A stretch of 29,024 nucleotides of DNA. Source: CAG-826 sp964654155 (GTDB lineage: Bacteria; Bacillota_I; Bacilli_A; RFN20; CAG-826). The position numbers and the translations under genes were made by a program. Within the stretch, counting starts at the first letter, position 1; every line of letters begins with the position of its first letter. The stretch is from positions 1 to 29,024 of the forward strand of contig CAZZGL010000010.1 of the NCBI GenBank assembly GCA_964654155.1. Reading direction: 5' to 3'. This document shows, piece by piece, positions 16,548 through 23,533 of the stretch. The notes below the pieces were generated by a model. The model was not told the DNA's origin. It saw nothing but the letters and a program-made list of their open reading frames with translations, and searched no databases.

Positions 16548-18397
16548 TGTCTAAAAAAGTTAAAAACCCTAAAGATGCTCTTTGGCCAAAGGTTAAATTA
16601 ATTTTAAAAAGTGTCAGAGAGTACAAAAAATATGCAATTGCAACGCCTATATGTATGATTGGTGAAGTTGCAATGGAATGTTCTTTACCATTTATTATGT
16701 CGGTTTTATTAGGAGAAATCGAAAAGGTTGATACCTTAACTGGTATTACTCCATTGATTCCATATATTCTTTTATTGATTGGTATGGCTGTTGTTTCTCT
16801 TATATGTGGTATTTTAGGTGGTGTTTTTGCCGCAAAAGCATCAACCGGATTAGCTAAAAATTTAAGAGGCGATTTATATCGTAAATTACAATCATTTTCA
16901 TTTGAAAACATTGATAAATTTTCAAACGCTTCTCTTATTACAAGAATGACCACCGATGTTACTGATGCTCAACAAGCTTTTCAAATGTGCATTAGAATTG
17001 TCGTTAGAGCGCCTTTGATGCTTATATTCTCCACAATTATGGCTTTCATATCAGGAGGAAAAATGGCATTTATTTTCATCGCCTTAATTCCAATTGTCTT
17101 AATTGGCTTATTATTTATCATGTGGAAAGCTCTACCAGTATTTAGAAGAGTTTTTAAACGTTATGATAAAGTAAATGAATCAATTCAAGAAAATATTGCT
17201 GGTATCCGTGTAGTTAAATCCTATGTTCGTGAAGATTTCGAACAACAAAAATTCAATGCCGCTAGCGACGATATGACAAAAGACTTTATTAAAGCCGAAA
17301 GAATTGTCGCTTTTAACAACCCACTAATGAACTTCTCAATTCACATTTCAAATATGCTAGTATGTGGATTAGGTGCAAGTTTAATTATGAAAACTTCTAA
17401 ACTAATGACCGATGCAAACGGAAATATTATTAAAGATGAGAATGGTCTTGCTAAAATCGAATGGGGAGAATTATCAGTCTTTGAAATGTCTTCATTATTA
17501 ACATATGGAGTGCAAATTTTAATGTCATTAATGATGGTTTCTATGATTTTAGTCATGTTGCTCATGTCATTAGAATCAATTAGACGTATTGCAGAAGTCT
17601 TAGAAGAAGAACCTACTATTGTTAATCCTGCAAATCCTACTTATGAAGTTGAAGATGGCTCTGTCGAATTTAAAAATGTATCATTTAAATATTCATCCAC
17701 CGCTTCTAAAAATACACTAGAAGCCATTAATTTACATATCGAAAGCGGTCAATTTATTGGTATTATCGGTTCAACTGGAGCCGGAAAAACATCACTTATT
17801 AATTTGATTTCTCGTCTTTATGATGCAAGTGAAGGAGAAGTCTTTGTAGGTGGTAAAAATGTCCGTGAATATGATTTAGACACATTAAGAAATCAAGTTG
17901 CTGTCGTCTTACAAAAGAATGTTTTGTTTTCTGGCACCATTGCAGAAAATCTTCGTTGGGGTGATAAAGAAGCAAGTGATGAAGAACTTGAAAAAGCTGC
18001 TCAAATTGCTAAAGCTGATGACTTCATTAATTCGTTCCCTCAAGGATACAATACTTTTCTTGAAAGAGGAGGAACCAATGTTTCTGGAGGTCAAAAGCAA
18101 AGATTGTGTATTGCTCGAGCAATATTAAAGAAGCCTAAAATATTAATTCTTGATGACTCAACCTCTGCAGTTGATACTAAAACCGATAAAATGATTCAGA
18201 TTGGTCTTAAAAAGGAAATTCCAAATACAACAAAAATTATTATTGCTCAAAGAATTTCCTCTATTGAAGATGCTGATCAAATAATAGTTTTAAATAATGG
18301 TAAAATCGATCAAATAGGAACTCATGAAGAATTATTAGCTACAAATGCAATTTACCAAGAAGTCTATTACACCCAAACAAAGAAAGGGGGTAATTAA
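16547..18397 (+). CDS. Heterodimeric ABC exporter, degenerate-site half (BmrC/LmrC-like)
   Basis: This half-transporter of 616 residues has an N-terminal six-helix exporter domain (about 25-340) and a C-terminal ATPase. Walker A is GSTGAGKTS and the signature is the canonical VSGGQ. Walker B ends LILDDSTSAVD, so the catalytic Glu is Asp, and the H-loop reads IAQRISS, so the switch His is Gln. These changes mark the subunit that contributes the Walker motifs of the non-catalytic site in asymmetric exporters such as BmrC or TM287. A short hydrophilic insert (DANGNIIKDENG) lies in the membrane domain. It is coupled to tetR upstream and separated by one base from its partner. Substrates are probably drugs or lipids. 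Confidence 0.93.
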   Translation: MSKKVKNPKDALWPKVKLILKSVREYKKYAIATPICMIGEVAMECSLPFIMSVLLGEIEKVDTLTGITPLIPYILLLIGMAVVSLICGILGGVFAAKASTGLAKNLRGDLYRKLQSFSFENIDKFSNASLITRMTTDVTDAQQAFQMCIRIVVRAPLMLIFSTIMAFISGGKMAFIFIALIPIVLIGLLFIMWKALPVFRRVFKRYDKVNESIQENIAGIRVVKSYVREDFEQQKFNAASDDMTKDFIKAERIVAFNNPLMNFSIHISNMLVCGLGASLIMKTSKLMTDANGNIIKDENGLAKIEWGELSVFEMSSLLTYGVQILMSLMMVSMILVMLLMSLESIRRIAEVLEEEPTIVNPANPTYEVEDGSVEFKNVSFKYSSTASKNTLEAINLHIESGQFIGIIGSTGAGKTSLINLISRLYDASEGEVFVGGKNVREYDLDTLRNQVAVVLQKNVLFSGTIAENLRWGDKEASDEELEKAAQIAKADDFINSFPQGYNTFLERGGTNVSGGQKQRLCIARAILKKPKILILDDSTSAVDTKTDKMIQIGLKKEIPNTTKIIIAQRISSIEDADQIIVLNNGKIDQIGTHEELLATNAIYQEVYYTQTKKGGN

Positions 18398-18398
18398 T

Positions 18399-20315
18399 AT
18401 GCCTAAAATGAATATGAAAGGTAAACCTGCAAAAGCAAATAAAGGCACCTTGCCAAGATTATTAAAGCTTTTATTCAAAAAATATAAATGGCAACTTATT
18501 ATTACAATGATTTGTATTGTTATTATGGCAGCAGGTAACTTAACCTCATCTATTGTAACAAGAAAAATAACCAACATTATTGTCGATGCAATTAGAAATG
18601 GTACTGATCCATGGCCTGATTTAACTAAGACTTTAACCATAATGGGTGTTATGTATATTTTTGGTTTAGTTGGAGCCTTTACATGGAATTATGTTATGGC
18701 TATTACAACCCAAAAATTCTTAAATGATTTAAGAAAAATGATTTTTGACCACATGGAAACATTACCAATTAAATATTTTGATACCCACGCTCATGGCGAT
18801 ATCATGTCAATATTTACCAACGACACTGATACAATTAGACAATTGGTAAGTCAATCACTTCCAACTATATTCCAAGCTGCGTTTACAGTCTTTGCCCTTC
18901 TAGCGGTTATGTTATATTATTCAGTTTGGTTAACATTAATTGTCATTATTGGTTCCGTATTTATGTTCCTTAATACTAAACATACTGGTGGCAAATCATC
19001 TAAATACTTTGTAAAGCAACAAAAAGCTTTAGGAAAAGTTGAAGGTTCTATTGAAGAATCCATAGACGGATTAAAAGTAATTAAAGTATTTACTCATGAA
19101 GAAGACTCTATTGCTGAATTTGATGAATTAAATAATCATTTATGTGATGTTGCTACAATCGGTAATACAAACGCAAATATCCTTGGTCCAATCATGGGAA
19201 ATATCGGAAACTTCCTTTATGTTCTTGTTGCGGTTGTTGGCGCTATATTGCTTATTTATAGTAAACAAATCCCAAATTTGACTATACTAGGATTTAAAGA
19301 ATTAACTTATGGTGATGTTACCTCATTCTTAATGATGGCAAGAACATTCACGAACAACATTAACAATTTTGCTCAACAAATAACTTTTGTCATATTAGGT
19401 TTAGCCGGTGCTTCTCGTATATTTGAATTACTTGATGAAGAAAGCGAACAAGATGAAGGATATGTTACTTTAGTTCATGTTAAGTATGATGAAAATGGAA
19501 ACATGATTGAAACAAATGAAAGAACAAAATACTTTGCTTGGAAACATCCTCATAATGATGGAACTGTAACCTATACAGAATTAAAAGGTGATATCGTATT
19601 AACCGAAGTTGATTTTGGATACAATGAAGAAAAAATAGTTTTACATGATGTCTCTATTTATGCTCGTCCGGGTGAACAAATTGCATTAGTGGGATCTACC
19701 GGAGCTGGTAAAACCACAATTACAAATTTAATTAATCGTTTCTATGACATTGCCGATGGTAAAGTCCGTTATGATGGAATTAATATTAATAAAATAAAGA
19801 AACCGGATTTAAGAAAATCATTAGGCGTTGTTTTACAAGACACTAACTTATTTACCGGAACCGTAATGGAAAACATTCGTTATGGTCGATTAGACGCAAC
19901 TGATGAAGAAGTTTATGAAGCCGCTAAAATTGCAAATGCCTACGATTTCATTACTCGATTACCTGATGGATTTAACACCATGCTTACCAGTAATGGGGCG
20001 AATTTATCTCAAGGTCAAAGACAATTGCTCTCTATCGCACGAGCGGCAATCGCGGATGTTCCTGTAATGATTCTAGATGAAGCTACTTCCTCAATTGATA
20101 CACGTACTGAAAGATTAGTCCAAAAAGGTATGGATCAATTAATGGAAGGAAGAACTGTATTTGTTATCGCTCATAGACTTTCAACAATTCAAAATAGTGA
20201 TGCAATCATGGTATTAGAAAAAGGTCGTATTATTGAAAGAGGTTCTCATGAAGAACTTCTTAAGAAAAAAGGAACCTATTATCAACTATATACCGGTGCA
20301 TTTGAATTAGAATAA
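18399..20315 (+). CDS. Heterodimeric ABC exporter, catalytic half (BmrD/LmrD-like)
   Basis: This is the partner half-transporter, 638 residues, with six membrane helices followed by an ATPase. Here Walker B is intact (MILDEATSSID) and the H-loop His is present (IAHRLST), but the signature is the variant LSQGQ. With the previous subunit this gives one competent ATP site (this Walker set plus the partner's VSGGQ) and one degenerate site. A linker insert of about 50 residues (VKYDENGNM to HNDGTVTY) precedes the ATPase, as in LmrD/BmrD-type subunits. I start it at the ATG after AAAGGGGGTAATTAAT; the frame runs 18 codons further up inside the previous gene without a ribosome binding site. Confidence 0.93.
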   Translation: MPKMNMKGKPAKANKGTLPRLLKLLFKKYKWQLIITMICIVIMAAGNLTSSIVTRKITNIIVDAIRNGTDPWPDLTKTLTIMGVMYIFGLVGAFTWNYVMAITTQKFLNDLRKMIFDHMETLPIKYFDTHAHGDIMSIFTNDTDTIRQLVSQSLPTIFQAAFTVFALLAVMLYYSVWLTLIVIIGSVFMFLNTKHTGGKSSKYFVKQQKALGKVEGSIEESIDGLKVIKVFTHEEDSIAEFDELNNHLCDVATIGNTNANILGPIMGNIGNFLYVLVAVVGAILLIYSKQIPNLTILGFKELTYGDVTSFLMMARTFTNNINNFAQQITFVILGLAGASRIFELLDEESEQDEGYVTLVHVKYDENGNMIETNERTKYFAWKHPHNDGTVTYTELKGDIVLTEVDFGYNEEKIVLHDVSIYARPGEQIALVGSTGAGKTTITNLINRFYDIADGKVRYDGININKIKKPDLRKSLGVVLQDTNLFTGTVMENIRYGRLDATDEEVYEAAKIANAYDFITRLPDGFNTMLTSNGANLSQGQRQLLSIARAAIADVPVMILDEATSSIDTRTERLVQKGMDQLMEGRTVFVIAHRLSTIQNSDAIMVLEKGRIIERGSHEELLKKKGTYYQLYTGAFELE

Positions 20316-20320
20316 AAAAT

Positions 20321-20375
20321 AAAAGGACAGTTGAAAAAACTAACTAAAAATTAGGAAAAGCAACAGTCCTTTTTT
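20321..20375 (+). terminator. Intrinsic terminator of the tetR-ABC operon
   Basis: AAAAGGAC-A-GTTG pairs with CAAC-A-GTCCTTTT around one A-A mismatch. The long loop contains a small inner CTAA/TTAG stem, and a T-run follows. It begins 5 bases past the ABC stop codon. Confidence 0.8.
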
Positions 20376-20392
20376 ACTTTAATATTTTTTGC

Positions 20393-20411
20393 CAACAAGC
20401 GTAGCTTGTTG
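20393..20411. repeat. Perfect GC-containing hairpin CAACAAGC-GTA-GCTTGTTG
   Basis: An 8-base perfect stem with a three-base loop, with TTTTTT just upstream and AAAAA directly downstream. Neither strand has a T-run after the stem that would make it an ordinary terminator. It stands out against the AT-rich background and could be a dispersed palindromic element. Confidence 0.5.
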
Positions 20412-20558
20412 AAAAACCCATTTTTCACGATAATGGAGTGCTATTAATAAAGTAGACACTAAGAGTGGGGGAAAGTTAATATAAATAAAAAAACAACAAC
20501 AATTAGATAAAAAAATATTGCATTAATCTGATATTTCGCAGTTACAAAAATAAAAATT

Positions 20559-20588
20559 AAAAAAATCCGCATTCTATCGGACTTTTTT
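20559..20588. terminator. Bidirectional terminator for the kinase-phosphodiesterase operon
   Basis: Stem TCCG / CGGA with an 8-base loop, flanked by an A-run on the left and CTTTTTT on the right. On the minus strand it is followed by seven T. It lies 60 bases past the phosphodiesterase stop. Confidence 0.55.
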
Positions 20589-20648
20589 GGTAAATGAGAA
20601 ACAAAAAAATGTTGCCTGTTTTATCTTTTTTTGAATTTTTATATTTAC

Positions 20649-21773
20649 TCAATTTATTAAAATCAAACTTATTTTCGATTCTTCCTTTAATCCTCCCGCA
20701 TGCGCGGCAATCATACATTCTTCATAATACTTTTCTAAACGACTCGGAATAACATAATCAAAACAATATTTATCAATAGAAACCGCTAAAAAACCTCCTA
20801 GCATTCTATCAAAATCTTTATGTTCATTACCGTATCCGAAAAGGTTTAATTCTTTAACTTCTTCCTTGGTATATAAATCAAAATATTCACCATAATATTT
20901 ATTAAATAATGTAATGAATTCTTGTTTTCTGTCTCTTTTTACATAAAATGTTGCTGCCCGAGGCTCAATAGCAAAAGGTCTTTCTAATGTATCAAAAAAG
21001 TCTTTATGCTCATCAATCAGCAAAAATTTTACATCAATTAGACTATGATCCGCTAAAACGATAAATAATGTATCCTTATGAACCGATGTTAAGCTTTCTA
21101 AAGCATCATTTATTTTTTCTATAAAGGATTTTACAAATATTGAATCTACTCCATATACATGAGCTTCACGATCTGGAGATGGCCAGTATCCATACATCAG
21201 CGCTTCTTCATTATTAAGAAGATGTTCGTTTATTCTACATAAAAAATCTTCTATATCAGAGGCTCCGTTTTCTCGAAAGCTTGGCCAAACTTCTTTAACC
21301 GCTACAGAAGGACATTTATTAGCAACAGTTTTAAATATATTTTCATATTTTCCTAAATTATCCATCGGATTTTGATAATTTAATAGTTCTTTTGTATAAG
21401 TTTCTCTGTTTGAAAAAACATCGATATGACTATTGATTTCTTTAAAATATTGACTCCATCCTAACCACAATGTTTCTTTAGGGTATCTTCCAGACAATAA
21501 AGCGTTTGTCGCTGCGACCGTTGTTGGTGGAAATATAGAATCAATTTCTTTATAAATATGTTTTCTTAGAAATGAGTCTTCTGCTAAATGTCTTTGTAGT
21601 ATTGAAGAAGCCATCCCATCAAAAAGTAAAACCACAATCTTTTTATATGGTTTCATTCTTTTTACCAAATCATCAATTGGCTCATGATATGTATTAATTT
21701 TATAATGAGCTAAAATTGAATTTGATACATTAACTAAACAATTTTTATTACAGAATCTATACATTTTACCCAT
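20649..21773 (-). CDS. Type I phosphodiesterase / nucleotide pyrophosphatase-like (alkaline phosphatase superfamily) protein
   Basis: This 374-residue protein belongs to the two-metal alkaline phosphatase superfamily. Expected ligands appear in order: LLFDGMA (Asp52), IFPPTTVAATNALLSGRYP (nucleophile Thr84 or Thr85), WPSPDREAHVYGVDS (Asp and His), VLADHSLIDV (Asp-His) and AHAGGL (last His). No signal peptide or membrane helix is visible, so it probably acts in the cytoplasm, unlike many secreted relatives. It overlaps the FGGY kinase by 8 bases (ATGGGTAA) and lacks its own Shine-Dalgarno, so it is translationally coupled; an ATG three codons later is also possible. The substrate is unknown. 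It could release a sugar or polyol from a phosphodiester for the kinase, but that is a guess. Confidence 0.82.
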   Translation of the reverse strand: MGKMYRFCNKNCLVNVSNSILAHYKINTYHEPIDDLVKRMKPYKKIVVLLFDGMASSILQRHLAEDSFLRKHIYKEIDSIFPPTTVAATNALLSGRYPKETLWLGWSQYFKEINSHIDVFSNRETYTKELLNYQNPMDNLGKYENIFKTVANKCPSVAVKEVWPSFRENGASDIEDFLCRINEHLLNNEEALMYGYWPSPDREAHVYGVDSIFVKSFIEKINDALESLTSVHKDTLFIVLADHSLIDVKFLLIDEHKDFFDTLERPFAIEPRAATFYVKRDRKQEFITLFNKYYGEYFDLYTKEEVKELNLFGYGNEHKDFDRMLGGFLAVSIDKYCFDYVIPSRLEKYYEECMIAAHAGGLKEESKISLILIN

Positions 21774-23322
21774 TTTTCTTATTAAATTTCCTTACAGATT
21801 TATAAATCTTTTTTAAACGAGGATACATTTTTTTGTAGACTTTATCATATAAATAATCATATTGTTCATGCGCTTTATCATTAGGATAAAAGGTTTTTGA
21901 TTTATGTACCATTTTAGAAACTGCTTCTTCATAGCTATCGAATTGTCCATCCGCCGCAAAAGCCAAAATCGCTGTGCCTAATGAAGCTGTTTCAAATGTT
22001 TGTACTCTACTAACAGGGACCCCAAAAATATCCGCAGTAATTTGACATATCGCATCACTTTGTGAGCCTCCACCAGATACTCTTATTTCTTTAATTTTTT
22101 TATGTTGTCTTTTTTCTATTCCTTCAAGCCCTTCTCTTAATCCATAAGCAATACCTTCGATTATTGCACGATAAATATGCAATTTTGTGTGATAATCAGA
22201 AAATCCTACAATCGCTCCTTTTGCTTCTGGACGACTTAATCCTGGACCCCAATATGGTTGTAAAACTAAGCCTTGTGAACCTGGTGGAATCTCCATTAAA
22301 TGTTTGTTTAAAACTTCTTCCACCGCCATTTTTTGAATTGCCGCTTCTTTAGCTTCGCCTTCCGCAAACTCTTTTACAAACCATGTTAACATCCAATATC
22401 CTCTATATATTTGTACTTCCATATTATAAAGATTCGGAATACTAGCATGATAAGCTGGTAAAAAAGGTTCTGGTTCAATATATTTTTTATTTGAAACCTC
22501 GATACTCGATGCTGTTCCATACGAAATAGAAGCCATATCTTTATAAATACATCCTGTTCCAATAGTTTCCGCTCCTTTATCAGAGCCACATGCATATATT
22601 TTTAATCCTAGTGGAATACCAGTTTCACTATTACATTCTTCTGTAACAGTTCCTAAAAGTGTTCCCGCTTTTACAATTTTTGGAAGTAATTTTTCAGGAA
22701 TTGGAAAAACTGGATATTTTAAACTATGTGGTTTAAACCATTTTCCTGTTTTCATATTTAAAGGATAATGACCTGTATAATTTCCAATTGCGTCTATTAT
22801 TTTGCCTGTAAGTTTGTAAATAAGATAAGTTGATAATGCTACATAATGATGCGCTTTAGCTATATTTTCTGGTTCATTTTCTAAAAGCCAATTATACATT
22901 GTCCTTTGCCTATTCATATCAGCGGTATAGGTCATACCCGCGACTTTAAATAATAAATTTCTAAAAAATGGCATTGGTTTTTCACATTTTGCCATTCTTT
23001 GATCACACCATAAAATGCATGGTCTAATCGGTTTACAATTTTCATCTAATAAGACCGCTGTATCTCTAAAGCATGTAATCGCACAAGTAGTAACATTTTT
23101 TATTAATTCTGGATTCTTTTCACTTAAGGCTTTCGTTACTACTTTCATTTTTTCATAATAATAATCAGCATGTTGTTCACAATATCCTGGTTGTGTAGAA
23201 AAATAAGCAGGACTATAAACATTCTTTTCTATTGCTAATGTTGCTCCGTTTTTATCAAAGATAACCGCTCTTACGCTTTGAGTGCCAAAATCAATTGCAA
23301 GTGCGTATGATTGTTTTTCCAT
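21766..23322 (-). CDS. FGGY-family carbohydrate kinase
   Basis: FGGY kinases phosphorylate sugars or polyols such as xylulose, glycerol, ribulose or gluconate. The 518-residue protein has the first phosphate loop YALAIDFGTQSVRAVIFD (7-24), the catalytic-Asp region LWCDQRM, the middle loop SYGTASSIEV, and the adenosine motif VSGGGSQSDAICQITADIFG, which is followed by the usual SLGTAILA. It does not match glycerol, xylulose or gluconate kinases closely enough to name a substrate. The start is the ATG after GGAGGAAC; the frame runs 31 codons further through the promoter and is rejected. It overlaps the phosphodiesterase, so the two should act together. Confidence 0.9.
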   Translation of the reverse strand: MEKQSYALAIDFGTQSVRAVIFDKNGATLAIEKNVYSPAYFSTQPGYCEQHADYYYEKMKVVTKALSEKNPELIKNVTTCAITCFRDTAVLLDENCKPIRPCILWCDQRMAKCEKPMPFFRNLLFKVAGMTYTADMNRQRTMYNWLLENEPENIAKAHHYVALSTYLIYKLTGKIIDAIGNYTGHYPLNMKTGKWFKPHSLKYPVFPIPEKLLPKIVKAGTLLGTVTEECNSETGIPLGLKIYACGSDKGAETIGTGCIYKDMASISYGTASSIEVSNKKYIEPEPFLPAYHASIPNLYNMEVQIYRGYWMLTWFVKEFAEGEAKEAAIQKMAVEEVLNKHLMEIPPGSQGLVLQPYWGPGLSRPEAKGAIVGFSDYHTKLHIYRAIIEGIAYGLREGLEGIEKRQHKKIKEIRVSGGGSQSDAICQITADIFGVPVSRVQTFETASLGTAILAFAADGQFDSYEEAVSKMVHKSKTFYPNDKAHEQYDYLYDKVYKKMYPRLKKIYKSVRKFNKKNG

Positions 23323-23377
23323 AGTTCCTCCATAAGCTATTAAATAAAAGCTCTTAAACACAATGTTTATATTTATT

Positions 23378-23406
23378 ATTATAACAATTTTATTGTAATT
23401 TGCCAT
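23378..23406 (-). promoter_or_regulatory. Promoter of the FGGY kinase operon
   Basis: Minus-strand ATGGCA, a 17-base spacer, then TATAAT preceded by TGT (extended -10), about 55 bases before the kinase start. The same TGTTATAAT element precedes pth. Confidence 0.6.
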
Positions 23407-23469
23407 TATAAACATTCTTCTTCTGAAAGCGCTATCTTTTTTATATTTCTCTATGCAAAAGTTTAATAT

Positions 23470-23491
23470 CTATGATATTATTATCACATAG
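23470..23491. promoter_or_regulatory. Imperfect palindrome upstream of ppdK
   Basis: Outer arms CTATG and CATAG enclose TGATA-TTAT-TATCA. It lies about 43 bases before the ppdK start and overlaps candidate -10 hexamers (TATGAT, TATTAT), so it may be an operator. No -35 could be placed with confidence. Confidence 0.35.
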
Positions 23492-23533
23492 CATTAATCA
23501 ATCTACAAATGTAGAAATATAGGAGGAAAAACA

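Larger units (their letters stand above)
20316..20648. other. 333-base non-coding stretch between convergent operons
   Basis: It holds the terminator of the exporter operon at its left end, a perfect hairpin at 20393-20411, and a bidirectional terminator at 20559-20588. Between 20412 and 20558 I see no gene, only AT-rich sequence with a G-run near 20466-20470. A worn mobile-element end is possible but not demonstrated. Confidence 0.5.

Noticed and set aside
16519..16953. 144-codon minus-strand open frame across the tetR/ABC junction
   Set aside because: It is antisense to the well-supported TetR end and the first ABC membrane domain, and shows no recognisable protein features.
20433..20466. 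Decayed IS transposase fragment in the non-coding stretch
   Set aside because: No transposase motif or paired terminal inverted repeats can be read; only the isolated hairpin is unusual.
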